From Defluviimonas aquaemixtae (lineage in GTDB: Bacteria > Pseudomonadota > Alphaproteobacteria > Rhodobacterales > Rhodobacteraceae): a stretch of DNA of 64,000 nucleotides. The position numbers were made by a program, and so were the translations under genes. Shown piece after piece: positions 8,308 through 16,774 of the stretch. Numbering within the stretch: position 1 is the first letter of the stretch; every line of letters starts with the position of its first letter. The stretch spans positions 2,170,001-2,234,000 of the forward strand of contig NZ_OMOQ01000001.1 of NCBI RefSeq assembly GCF_900302475.1. The letters run 5' to 3'. Below the pieces are notes generated by a model. It did not search any database. It saw nothing but the letters and a program-made list of their open reading frames with translations, and had not been told where the DNA came from.

Positions 8308-8349
8308 TTGACAAGTGTGTTGTCTTTATATATGACAATATACTTGTCA
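8308..8349 (+). promoter_or_regulatory. Promoter with tandem MarR-type operators for the desaturase-marR operon
   Basis: Two copies of TGACAA-N5-TTGTC(A/T) lie at 8309-8325 and 8333-8349; the second is a perfect inverted repeat. Centres are 24 bp apart. The pair also forms one larger 41-bp near-palindrome. A TTGACA at 8308-8313 overlaps the first site and could be a -35 box, with TATGAC (8331-8336, 17-bp spacer) between the sites. AGGAGGA and the ATG follow at once. The MarR gene downstream is the obvious candidate repressor. Confidence 0.65.
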
Positions 8350-8364
8350 CTTTAGGAGGATCCT

Positions 8365-9237
8365 ATGTCGGCTATAGAAACCTTCCTGCGCCTCAACGGG
8401 GATACCGCGCTCTACATCGTCTTCTTCGGAGCCATCGCTGGCTTCGGCCTGCTTGAAACCCGCATCGCGCTTCGCGAAGCCGGCGCCAACCGCAGGCGGC
8501 GGTGGCCGGTGAACTGGGCGCTGACCGCGATCAACATCATGCTTCTGGGCGCCCTTCCCGTCTCGTCGCTCCTCATTTCCGATTGGGCCCGCGACGACGG
8601 GCTCGGGCTCATGAACCGGCTGGGCCTCGCTTCTTATGTCGCGATCCCGGCCGGTATCCTCGCCTTCTCCCTGCAAAGCTGGGCCGTGCATTTCGTCATG
8701 CACAAGACACCAATTCTCTGGCGCATCCACCGCGTTCACCACACGGACACGCATATGGACGTTTCCACGACCGTCCGGTTCCACCCGGCCGAATTTCTGG
8801 TGCAGTTGCCGATCAGCGCGAGCGTGATCCTCGCGACCGGCGCACCGCCCGTCGCGGTCATCCTCTATGAACTTGCCGATGCTGCGATCAATGTCTTCAG
8901 CCATTCCAACATCCGGCTGCACGCTACGTTCGACCGCTGGCTCTCGCGCCTGATCGTCACGCCGCATCTGCACCGCATCCACCATTCCACCCGTCCGCGC
9001 GAAACCGAAAGCAACTTTGGCGCGACGCTGCCAATTTGGGACATGCTCTTTGGCACATACCGTACCAAGAGCCCCAAAGAACTCGCCCGCCAGCCGATCG
9101 GTCTGGACGAGATGCAGGACGACCGCGCATATTCGCTCTGGTGGGCGCTCAGCCTGCCACTGCGCGGCATCGGAAAGGCGAAGCGGACACGTGATGGACA
9201 ACAGCCACAGAACCCCGCTCTACCGTCTGATCGTTGA
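8365..9237 (+). CDS. Sterol desaturase / fatty acid hydroxylase family protein
   Basis: 290 aa membrane di-iron enzyme. The histidine clusters are visible: HFVMH (about 112-116), HRVHH (about 125-129), HSN, and HLHRIHHS near 210-217, as in the FA_hydroxylase superfamily. About four hydrophobic segments surround them. ATG follows an AGGAGGA. The gene is controlled by a striking double operator and overlaps the downstream MarR gene by 44 bases, so the regulator probably controls its own operon in response to a lipid or other hydrophobic ligand (inference). The hydroxylated substrate is unknown. Confidence 0.87.
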   Translation: MSAIETFLRLNGDTALYIVFFGAIAGFGLLETRIALREAGANRRRRWPVNWALTAINIMLLGALPVSSLLISDWARDDGLGLMNRLGLASYVAIPAGILAFSLQSWAVHFVMHKTPILWRIHRVHHTDTHMDVSTTVRFHPAEFLVQLPISASVILATGAPPVAVILYELADAAINVFSHSNIRLHATFDRWLSRLIVTPHLHRIHHSTRPRETESNFGATLPIWDMLFGTYRTKSPKELARQPIGLDEMQDDRAYSLWWALSLPLRGIGKAKRTRDGQQPQNPALPSDR

Positions 9238-9646
9238 AATCCGCGGCGCATTCAACGAACTGAAGTCGCTATCAGACGAAATGATCGTCGATCTGGGAGT
9301 GACCGCGGCGATGCGGGCGGTTTTAGAGCATCTCGATCGCCATGGTCCTGCAACGGTGCCGCAGATCGCCAAGGCCAAGTCGGTCACGCGCCAGCATATC
9401 CAGGTCCTGGCCGATCTATTGGTAGAGAAGGGCTTCGCGAAGTATGAGGACAATCCTGCACATCAGAGATCCAGGCTCGTCGTGCCGACGCCATCGGGAG
9501 ACGCTCTCTTCGCGGAGGTCAGCAAGCGCGAAGCGCGGGTGATCGCGCGGCTCGGGCAGTCCCTTACCGAGGAAGAGTTGGAAGCGGCTGCCACCGTGCT
9601 GCAGCATCTGAGAGACGGCCTTCGCAAGGAAGGAACGCCGGACTGA
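9194..9646 (+). CDS. MarR-family regulator of the desaturase operon
   Basis: 150 aa. N-terminal helices are followed by a winged helix (VTAAMRAVLEHLDRHGPATVPQIAKAKSVTRQHIQVLADLLVEKGFAKYEDNPAHQRSRLVVPT). The start is taken as ATG 9194, with GTG 9191 possible; both lie inside the 3' end of the desaturase gene. The coding-level overlap makes co-transcription certain if the upstream promoter is used. The two TGACAA-N5-TTGTCA sites before the operon are its likely targets. A terminator follows. Confidence 0.85.
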   Translation: MDNSHRTPLYRLIVEIRGAFNELKSLSDEMIVDLGVTAAMRAVLEHLDRHGPATVPQIAKAKSVTRQHIQVLADLLVEKGFAKYEDNPAHQRSRLVVPTPSGDALFAEVSKREARVIARLGQSLTEEELEAAATVLQHLRDGLRKEGTPD

Positions 9647-9673
9647 ATGCAGGGCTTCGCGTCGGCCAAGAAA

Positions 9674-9701
9674 AAACCGCAGGGCGCACGCCCCGCGGTT
9701 T
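9674..9701. terminator. Bidirectional intrinsic terminator between marR and carD
   Basis: A 12-bp stem (AAACCGCAGGGC with GCCCCGCGGTTT, one mismatch) and a 4-base loop are followed by TTTTCT on the + strand and by TTTTTTCTT on the - strand. It sits between two convergent genes and can serve both. Confidence 0.8.
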
Positions 9702-9725
9702 TCTAATTTGGCTGCTTTGGTCGGC

Positions 9726-10235
9726 TCAGGCAGCGCGCGACAATAGAACGTCGTCGACTTTTTTCTGAGCGCCAGCCTCGTCGGTACCACCGACGGCAGC
9801 GACCTCGCGCGTCAGCCGTTCGAGCGCAGCCTCGTAAAGCTGACGCTCAGAATAGGACTGCTCGCGCTGATCGTCAGTGCGGTGCAGATCGCGCACCACT
9901 TCGGCGATCGCCATCAGGTCGCCCGAGTTGATCTTCTGCTCGTATTCCTGAGCCCGACGCGACCACATGGCGCGCTTGACCTTGGCCTTGCCCTTGAGCG
10001 TCTCGAGTGCCTTCGTGACGAGATCCGGAGAGGCCAGCTGCCGCATGCCGATCTCTTGTGCCTTGTGCGTCGGCACGCGCAGAGTCATCTTGTCCTTCTC
10101 GAACGAAATCACGAAAAGTTCGAGCTTAAGCCCGGCAATTTCCTGTTCCTCGACGGCCATGATCTTACCCACGCCATGAGCGGGATAGACCACGAAGTCA
10201 TTCGGACGGAAATCAGTTTTCTTTGTTTTGCTCAT
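9726..10235 (-). CDS. carD: CarD/CdnL-family RNA polymerase-binding transcription factor
   Basis: 169 aa. The N-terminal Tudor-like RNAP-interaction domain (about 8-65) has the signature FRPNDFVVYPAHGVGKIMAVEEQEIAG, and the C-terminal helical DNA-contacting domain carries KVKRAMWSRRAQEYEQKINSGDLMAIAEVVRDLHR. CdnL-type proteins stabilise open complexes at housekeeping promoters. An in-frame TTG immediately precedes the ATG at 10235; the ATG has AGGAAGG upstream and is preferred. It is downstream of fdxA on the same strand but separated by about 320 bp, so it probably has its own promoter. Confidence 0.93.
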   Translation of the reverse strand: MSKTKKTDFRPNDFVVYPAHGVGKIMAVEEQEIAGLKLELFVISFEKDKMTLRVPTHKAQEIGMRQLASPDLVTKALETLKGKAKVKRAMWSRRAQEYEQKINSGDLMAIAEVVRDLHRTDDQREQSYSERQLYEAALERLTREVAAVGGTDEAGAQKKVDDVLLSRAA

Positions 10236-10556
10236 CAAGCGCCTTCCTCATAGGAAGATGTCCGCCCTGGCGACACGAATTGGGGGCCGGATCTTACGAT
10301 GCGGTCCGATCATGTTTATCGCCAGAACACCCCTCCGCTGCTGAGGGTCGCAGCGGTGACGGGCAGTCATCCTCATCCAGTTGTATCAAAAATATAGCAG
10401 AAAGCCGGCCATTCTGAAAGGGCCACAACCAATGCAGGAAGTGAAAACGCGACATTCCGCGCCGTCATAACGCGGTTGCGTAACGGATTCGGCGCTGATT
10501 CGGCCTTGTAGCGACTCACCTCCGCGGTGCGCTCCCTGACCGATTCGCGCTAATAT
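10236..10556. other. Intergenic region upstream of carD (no gene seen)
   Basis: 321 bp between fdxA and carD on the minus strand. No ORF with coding character and no recognisable RNA is visible. It contains an AT-richer patch (10380-10400) and should hold the carD promoter and 5' leader, but no clear -35/-10 pair could be fixed by eye. Confidence 0.4.
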
Positions 10557-10895
<339 letters not shown>

Positions 10896-11009
10896 GGGCG
10901 CAGTCCGGCTCTGGCTTCTGGCTGGTACCTAGCCCCGGAACAGGGATCATTCAAGGGATGCGCGCGCGGAAAGACCGTGGCTCCGGCGAGGCTGGCGGGC
11001 GTCGGGAAT

Positions 11010-11315
11010 TCATTCTTCGCGGACAGGCAAGTCCGGCACGTTGTCGGCTTGCGACACCTCCTCGTAAAGCGTCTGCGCCTCGGGCGCCGGACCGCGCCGC
11101 GAGCCGCAGTGCAGGACTCTTACCACCCGCACGCCGCCCCCGAGACCGAGAGTCAGAACGTCGCCCGGGCCGATCGCGCGGCCCGGCTTTACACTGCGTT
11201 CGCCATTGATCCGCACCCGGCCCGACGCCACCGTCCCCGCAGCGAGGCTTCGTGTCTTGCAGAACCTGGCCTGCCAGAGCCACTTGTCGATCCGTATGCG
11301 GTCGGCGTCGGCCAC
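11010..11315 (-). CDS. S4-domain RNA-binding protein (Hsp15/HslR-like)
   Basis: 101 aa. The S4 fold occupies the first 60 residues: RIDKWLWQARFCKTRSLAAGTVASGRVRINGERSVKPGRAIGPGDVLTL. E. coli Hsp15 binds stalled 50S subunits carrying nascent chain; this shorter relative probably binds rRNA or tRNA too. Its start lies 7 bases after the helicase stop, so the two are co-transcribed. Confidence 0.85.
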   Translation of the reverse strand: MADADRIRIDKWLWQARFCKTRSLAAGTVASGRVRINGERSVKPGRAIGPGDVLTLGLGGGVRVVRVLHCGSRRGPAPEAQTLYEEVSQADNVPDLPVREE

Positions 11316-11322
11316 GCCCCGC

Positions 11323-14037
11323 TCAAATCTTGTCGCGCAGGCCCATCAGCGCCGCGGCAAAGGGATTGTCGGGGTCGATGCGATCTTTTTTCGGCGAACG
11401 GCTTTCGAACTCCTCGCGCTTGCCTTTCGGCCCGGACTTGCCCTTGTGCGGCTTTCCGCCACGCTCGGGCTTGCCGCCGCGTCGCTCGCCCCCCGGCCCG
11501 CCGTGCCTGGCCCTCGGGGCGCGGTCGCCTCGCGGTCGGGGAGCCCAGGTGAACGTGTAATAGACCTCGGTCTCGGTCACGGTCTGAAGCGCGGCTTCTT
11601 CCTCGGTAATCGGGTTCGACGTTTCGCCCTCTGGTGTCGGCTGCGCCACGGGTTCGGCACGTACTTTCTCGCGCTCGCCTACCTCGGCCTTGTAGCCGAG
11701 CCCTTTCATCAGGTCGGCGAACTGCTCGAGCGTCATGCCGGTGATCGAAAGCATGTCGGGATTGGTTTCGAAGCCGGCGCGGCTGTCTTGGGCGCGCAGG
11801 AGGTCGGCCAGCCGTTCCAGCATGTCGATGCGGATCGCGCGGCTGCCAGCGGGATGATAGCCCGAAAGTGTGTAATAGCCTTTGGGCACGTCCGGAAGAT
11901 TCGGCACAGTCACGAGGCCCGGCGGCGGGCTTTCGGGGAACTCGTCGAGCCCTTCGGCAAGCGACCACAGCACGAGGCGCAGCCGCGTCGGCGCGGGTTT
12001 AAGGAGAGCGGGCAGAAAGATCGTGTGCTGGCCGAAGCGCACGCCGTGCTTTCTAAGCGTCCCGCGCATGTCCTGATCGAGCGCCTTGACCTCGTGGGCG
12101 ACACTCTCGCGCGTGAGAACACCCAATGCCTCCACCAGCCGAAAGGCGAAGCCGCGGGCCAAACCCTCGAGCGTCTCGTCCCTGCTGAGGTTCATTAGCG
12201 GCTCGAAGAGCGTTGCGATCTTGCGGTCAATGAAGTGCTGCAGGCGCCGGCGCACCTTTTCGGAAACGTCAAAGCCCGCCTCCTCGTCGACGAACGCCTC
12301 GATCTGGGGCTTGAGCACATCAGCGCCCTTCACGAGCTTGCCCACCGCTTCCGCGCCCCACATCAGTCCGCCCTGCTCGGTGAAATCGAGCTCGGTATCC
12401 GGCGCGTTGTAGAAACGGTCGGCGCGCAGGTGGAATTCGGGCTTCAGCGCCTCGTAGGCGGCCTGCTTCAGCGTCTTCGCGGCATCGGGCGTCGCCGATC
12501 CATCCAGATGGAAGCGGAATCCTTCCAGACGGCCGGCAAATTCGCCCTCGACCGTCACTTCGCCCTTGTCGTTCACGTCGGCCACCAGGCCCTCCTTCTG
12601 TTTGAGCCGGCGAAGCAGGACACTTGTCCGCCGGTCCACAAATCGCTGCGTCAGCGCGCCATGGAGCGCATCCGACAGGCGGTCTTCTACCGCGCGCGTC
12701 TCCTCCCGCCAATGGGATTCATCAGTGACCCAGCCAGAACGCTGGGCGACATACGTCCATGTGCGGATGTATGCCAAGCGTTTCGACAATGTGTCGATGT
12801 CGCCCTGTGCCTTGTCGATGCGGCGGATCTGCGCCGACAACCAGTCGTCCGGAACATGGCCGGGTCCCTGAAGGAACCCGAAGATACGCTGCAGCAGGTT
12901 GGCGTGTTCCTGCGGCGAGATGCCCTGGAAATCGGGGATGCGGCAGACGTCCCACAAAAGACGTAGCTCACGCGGGTTATGGGCGCGGTCGCGGATCGCC
13001 GGCAGATCGGCCAACGACTTGAGAGCTCGCACGTCGTCCGCCTCGCGCCCCCGCGCCAGCCATTCGCCGCTTGGCGCAGCTTCCAGAGACGCGATCAGCC
13101 GGTCGACCGAAGCGAATTCGAGATCGGTCGAACGCCAGTTCAGCCGCTGGATGGGGCTGAACCGATGGTTCTCGATGGACTCCACGACTTCGTCGGCAAG
13201 CGGCGCGGCTTCGCCGGTCACGCCGAACGTACCCGGCGCCATGTGGCGTCCTGCGCGCCCCGCGATCTGGGCAAGCTCGTGCGGAAAGAGCGTGCGCATC
13301 CGGTGACCGTCGAACTTAGACGTCGCAGAAAAACCTACATGGCCAATATCAAGGTTGAGCCCCATACCGATCGCATCCGTTGCGACGAGATAGTCCACGT
13401 CGCCGTTTTGGTACATCGCGACCTGTGCGTTCCGGGTGCGTGGGCTAAGTGCGCCCATGACGACCGCTGCGCCACCTTTCTGACGACGGATCAGCTCGGC
13501 GATCGCATACACATTCTCGACCGAGAAGCCGACTATTGCGCTGCGTCCGGGCATGCGACTTAACTTTTTCGAACCCGCATAGGAGAGCGTCGAGAACCGC
13601 TCGCGCTTCATGAACTGGACCTTGGGCACCAAGGCGGCGACTGCGCCGCGCATCGTGTCCGAGCCAAGGAACAGCGTCTCTTGCAGGCCGCGCGCGTTCA
13701 GCAGCCGGTCGGTGAACACGTGCCCACGCTCCGGATCGGCGCAAAGCTGGATTTCGTCGACTGCAAGGAAATCGCAGCCGATGTCCGTCGGCATCGCTTC
13801 GACCGTGCAGACCCAGTACTGGGCGCGCGCACCGATGATGCGTTCCTCGCCCGTGATCAGCCCGGCGACGGAGGGCCCGCGCGCCGTGACGATCCGGTCA
13901 TAGACCTCGCGCGCCAATAGCCGCAACGGCAGGCCGATCACGCCCGTGCGGTGGGCGAGCATGCGCTCGATCGCGTAGTGGGTTTTGCCGGTGTTCGTCG
14001 GACCGAGGACCGCGGTGATCCTCGCCTCCGACGCCAT
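11323..14037 (-). CDS. SUV3-like DEAD/DExH-box RNA helicase
   Basis: 904 aa. Walker A is GPTNTGKTH near residue 12 and the DExH motif is VDEIQLC. The second RecA-like domain carries YLVATDAIGMGLNLDIGHVGFS and QIAGRAGR, both SUV3 hallmarks. The C-terminal region has the SUV3 helical domain and ends in an Arg/Lys/Gly-rich tail (about residues 830-885) that is probably disordered and RNA-binding. Mitochondrial SUV3 works with a 3'-5' exonuclease in RNA decay; the bacterial partner is not visible here. It is in an operon with a TPR protein upstream and the S4 protein downstream. Confidence 0.9.
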   Translation of the reverse strand: MASEARITAVLGPTNTGKTHYAIERMLAHRTGVIGLPLRLLAREVYDRIVTARGPSVAGLITGEERIIGARAQYWVCTVEAMPTDIGCDFLAVDEIQLCADPERGHVFTDRLLNARGLQETLFLGSDTMRGAVAALVPKVQFMKRERFSTLSYAGSKKLSRMPGRSAIVGFSVENVYAIAELIRRQKGGAAVVMGALSPRTRNAQVAMYQNGDVDYLVATDAIGMGLNLDIGHVGFSATSKFDGHRMRTLFPHELAQIAGRAGRHMAPGTFGVTGEAAPLADEVVESIENHRFSPIQRLNWRSTDLEFASVDRLIASLEAAPSGEWLARGREADDVRALKSLADLPAIRDRAHNPRELRLLWDVCRIPDFQGISPQEHANLLQRIFGFLQGPGHVPDDWLSAQIRRIDKAQGDIDTLSKRLAYIRTWTYVAQRSGWVTDESHWREETRAVEDRLSDALHGALTQRFVDRRTSVLLRRLKQKEGLVADVNDKGEVTVEGEFAGRLEGFRFHLDGSATPDAAKTLKQAAYEALKPEFHLRADRFYNAPDTELDFTEQGGLMWGAEAVGKLVKGADVLKPQIEAFVDEEAGFDVSEKVRRRLQHFIDRKIATLFEPLMNLSRDETLEGLARGFAFRLVEALGVLTRESVAHEVKALDQDMRGTLRKHGVRFGQHTIFLPALLKPAPTRLRLVLWSLAEGLDEFPESPPPGLVTVPNLPDVPKGYYTLSGYHPAGSRAIRIDMLERLADLLRAQDSRAGFETNPDMLSITGMTLEQFADLMKGLGYKAEVGEREKVRAEPVAQPTPEGETSNPITEEEAALQTVTETEVYYTFTWAPRPRGDRAPRARHGGPGGERRGGKPERGGKPHKGKSGPKGKREEFESRSPKKDRIDPDNPFAAALMGLRDKI

Positions 14038-14046
14038 GGGATTCTC

Positions 14047-14607
14047 CTAGAGTTCCGTTCCCGCCGTCTTGCGTTCCAGCCGCTGGATGGCTTCGATGAC
14101 ATTGGGCAGATGCGGGTGAATCGCACGAGCCGCCCGGTAGATTTCGAGCGCATCATCGTCGCGACCAAGCTCTTCGAGCATCATGCCAAGACCCGAAAGA
14201 GCGCCGAAATGATGGTCGTTAAGCGCGAGCGTGCGCTGGATGTCAGCGATCGATGGGCCGAACTCGCCGTCCAGATAGTAGGCAGTCGCGCGCGCGTTCC
14301 AGCCCTCCGCGAAGTGGGGTGCGTGATCGGTCAGCGCCGTGAAATGTTCGATCGCAGCTTGCAGGTTGCCCGCTTCCATCGCCTCGCGCCCGCGCTTCAG
14401 CAGCAGGTCCATCGCCGGAGAGCCGGATTTCGACCATTCACGAAGAATATCCGCTTGGGCACGCTGCCACTCTCGGTTGTCGGGATCGGCGAGCTGTTCG
14501 TACAGATTCTCGAGTTGGTCGGGAGCGGCGAAAACCGGCGCAGAACACAGTGACGCTGCGGCAAATAACGCGCATGCCAAGCTGCGGAGGGTGGTGAAAC
14601 CGTGCAT
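14047..14607 (-). CDS. Exported TPR-repeat protein
   Basis: 186 aa. A signal peptide (TTLRSLACALFAAASLCSAPVFA) is followed by tetratricopeptide repeats at about 60-165 (MEAGNLQAAIEHFTALTDHAPHFAEGWNARATAYYLDGEFGPSIADIQRTLALNDHHFGALSGLGMMLEELGRDDDALEIYRAA). The start at 14607 is the ATG that gives the signal peptide; the longer in-frame reading is antisense to the SCP2 gene. It is nine bases upstream of the helicase, so it heads that operon. The function is unknown; periplasmic scaffolding is likely. Confidence 0.82.
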   Translation of the reverse strand: MHGFTTLRSLACALFAAASLCSAPVFAAPDQLENLYEQLADPDNREWQRAQADILREWSKSGSPAMDLLLKRGREAMEAGNLQAAIEHFTALTDHAPHFAEGWNARATAYYLDGEFGPSIADIQRTLALNDHHFGALSGLGMMLEELGRDDDALEIYRAARAIHPHLPNVIEAIQRLERKTAGTEL

Positions 14608-14674
14608 ATCAGGGCACAGTGTAGCCGAACCGCGCCGGAAAGCGATAGGCCCGGCGGTCACAATTGGAGGAAGA

Positions 14675-14962
14675 ATGAGCGATGTTGTGAATGCGGCCGT
14701 GGCCGCGCTTAACGAGAAACTCCCCGGCGGGTTCTCCGGCACGGCAAAGTTTGTGATCGAGGGCGAAGGCGCGCTGATGGTCGACGGGTCGGGCGTCCGA
14801 GCGGGTGACGAAGAGGCGGATGTCACTCTGACCTCCGACCGCGAGACTTTTGAAGGCATTCTGTCGGGCGATGTGAACCCGACCGCGGCATTCATGCAGG
14901 GCAAGCTAGCCGTCGACGGCGACATGGGGCTCGCCATGCAACTCGGGGCCGCGCTCGGCTGA
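14675..14962 (+). CDS. SCP2 sterol-binding domain protein
   Basis: 95 aa, one SCP2 domain: LNEKLPGGFSGTAKFVIEGEGALMVDGSGVRAGDEEADVTLTSDRETFEGILSGDVNPTAAFMQGKLAVDGDMGLAMQLGAAL. The final FMQGKLxxxGDMGLAMQL block is diagnostic. These small proteins bind lipids or acyl-CoA. GGAGGAAG precedes the ATG. The next gene, a lysophospholipase-like hydrolase, starts 2 bases after the stop, which supports a lipid-related pair. Confidence 0.88.
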   Translation: MSDVVNAAVAALNEKLPGGFSGTAKFVIEGEGALMVDGSGVRAGDEEADVTLTSDRETFEGILSGDVNPTAAFMQGKLAVDGDMGLAMQLGAALG

Positions 14963-14964
14963 GC

Positions 14965-15900
14965 ATGGAACCTGCCCCGTTCTACTCCGACGTGGCCGAG
15001 GCCCCGGAAGGTGAGACATGCGTCTGGCTCGGGGCCTCTGATGGCGTGCGCATCCGCGCGGCCCATTGGCGCGGCGGAATCAAGGGAACCGTGCTACTTT
15101 TTTCCGGGCGCACCGAGTATGTCGAGAAGTACGGTCCCGCGGCGGGGGAATTCGCCGCGCGGGGGTACGCAATGGCGACATTCGACTGGCGCGGCCAGGG
15201 GATCGCCGACCGCCTCATCGACGAACGCGCGCCGGGTCACGTCGGGCGCTTCAGCGACTACCAGCTTGATGTTCAGGCCTTCATGTCGTTCGTGCGGGCC
15301 GAAAAACTACCCGAACCCTACTTTCTGATCGGCCATTCCATGGGAGGCTGCATCGGGCTCAGGGCGATCTACGAGGGACTGCCTGTGCGGGCTGTCACGT
15401 TTTCGGCGCCGATGTGGGGCATCAAGATGCCGCCGCTTCTCAAGCCGGTGGGATGGGTGCTGTCGCATGTCGCGCCGCTCGTCGGGCAGGGCCACAAGCT
15501 GGTGCCGACGACCTCGCCCCTGACCTATGTGCTCGAAGCGCCGTTCGAGGGCAACTTCCTCACGCGCGACCAGGCGATGTTCGATTTCATGCAGCGCCAG
15601 TTGACGAAGCATCCCGACCTCGCCATCGGCGGGCCGACACTGCAGTGGCTGGGCGAGGCACTGCGCGAGACGCGTGCGCTGCGCAAGCTCCCCTCGCCCG
15701 ACCTGCCCTGCCTCACGGTGCTCGGTGCCGAGGAGCGCATCGTCAACGCCGAAGCGATCCACGACAGGATGGGCCGCTGGCCGGGTTCGGAATTCGATCT
15801 GGTGGGCAGCTCCGAGCACGAGCTGATGATGGAATGTCCCGAGACACGGGCCAAGTTCTACGACCGCGCTACGGAGCTTTTCGACGCGAACCGCGATTAG
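14965..15900 (+). CDS. Alpha/beta hydrolase, lysophospholipase (PldB-like)
   Basis: 311 aa. The nucleophile elbow is GHSMGG (Ser about 121). The N-terminal pattern TVLLFSGRTEYVEKYGPAAGEFAARGYAMATFDWRGQGIADR is typical of the serine aminopeptidase S33/PldB group. The catalytic His would be in SSEHELMMECPETR near the C-terminus, and the Asp/Glu in GAEERIVNAEAI. It is translated immediately after the SCP2 gene. Its last 4 bases overlap the convergent Anbu gene. Confidence 0.85.
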   Translation: MEPAPFYSDVAEAPEGETCVWLGASDGVRIRAAHWRGGIKGTVLLFSGRTEYVEKYGPAAGEFAARGYAMATFDWRGQGIADRLIDERAPGHVGRFSDYQLDVQAFMSFVRAEKLPEPYFLIGHSMGGCIGLRAIYEGLPVRAVTFSAPMWGIKMPPLLKPVGWVLSHVAPLVGQGHKLVPTTSPLTYVLEAPFEGNFLTRDQAMFDFMQRQLTKHPDLAIGGPTLQWLGEALRETRALRKLPSPDLPCLTVLGAEERIVNAEAIHDRMGRWPGSEFDLVGSSEHELMMECPETRAKFYDRATELFDANRD

Positions 15901-16622
15901 ATCCGGATCTTCGCGAAGCTGTCCTGCAGGGCTTTTGACCAAGCAGCGCTCATCTTCGCGAATTTGGCGTCACCAGGCTCGATCCGGCGCTGTTCTCCGA
16001 CCCGGCACTCGTCGCGACGGATAGTTGCAAGATCGAGAGGCATGCCGACCGACAGGTTGGAACGTAGAGTGGAATCCATCGAAAGAAGCACCGCCTTTTG
16101 CCCGTCTGCCAGCGAAGTATCCGGCCGCACCATGCGGTCGAGGATCGGCTTGCCGTACTTGTGCTCGCCGACCTGGAGGAAGGGCGTGTCCTCCGTCGCC
16201 TCGATGAAATTGCCCTCCGGGTAGATCAGGAACATTCGCATCGCACCACCCTTGCGCTGACCCGCGACGATCATCGAGGCCGGTCCGAACTGACCCTCGC
16301 CCCTGATCCGCCGGTCGACCGCGTCGCGCACCGACCAGAGACAGGCGCCGATGATCTCGGCAACCTTCAGCATCGTGGGCGCCAGCAGGATGGACCGCTC
16401 GCCACTCGCCTCCGGATGCTCGATCTCCTCCTGGAGCCGCGCGAGCGTGGCCTGAGTCGTGGACAGATTGCCCGCCGTCAGGATCACGATTGTGCGCTCG
16501 CCCGGCTGTTCGAAGCGGAACATCTTGCGATAGGACGATATGTGGTCGAGCCCGGCGTTCGTCCGCGTATCGGACAGCAGCACCATGCCTTCGTTCAGCA
16601 GCAGTCCAACGCAATACGTCAT
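15897..16622 (-). CDS. anbu: Anbu-type proteasome-like peptidase
   Basis: 241 aa. After Met1 comes Thr2, the presumptive N-terminal nucleophile, in MTYCVGLLLNEGMVLLSDTRTNAGLDHISSYRKMFRF. SDTRTNAGxDxIS is the Anbu signature. Anbu belongs to the Ntn-hydrolase proteasome beta/HslV superfamily and relatives form ring or helical assemblies. GGAGGAATGC before the ATG at 16622 fixes the start. Most Anbu genes lie with an ATP-grasp, an alpha-E and a transglutaminase-like gene; none is present on either side here. Confidence 0.88.
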   Translation of the reverse strand: MTYCVGLLLNEGMVLLSDTRTNAGLDHISSYRKMFRFEQPGERTIVILTAGNLSTTQATLARLQEEIEHPEASGERSILLAPTMLKVAEIIGACLWSVRDAVDRRIRGEGQFGPASMIVAGQRKGGAMRMFLIYPEGNFIEATEDTPFLQVGEHKYGKPILDRMVRPDTSLADGQKAVLLSMDSTLRSNLSVGMPLDLATIRRDECRVGEQRRIEPGDAKFAKMSAAWSKALQDSFAKIRI

Positions 16623-16774
16623 GCATTCCTCCGCAACGCGTCGCGAGACTAGGGCCTGGCACACGCCTCGGCAACGGCCACGATGCGACTGCCTCGCATC
16701 AACTCGCCGCGGCGGGGTTGCCTTGCCGTTGCCCCCGCCCCTATCTGTTGTCGGACCAATAGAAGGAGCCCCAA

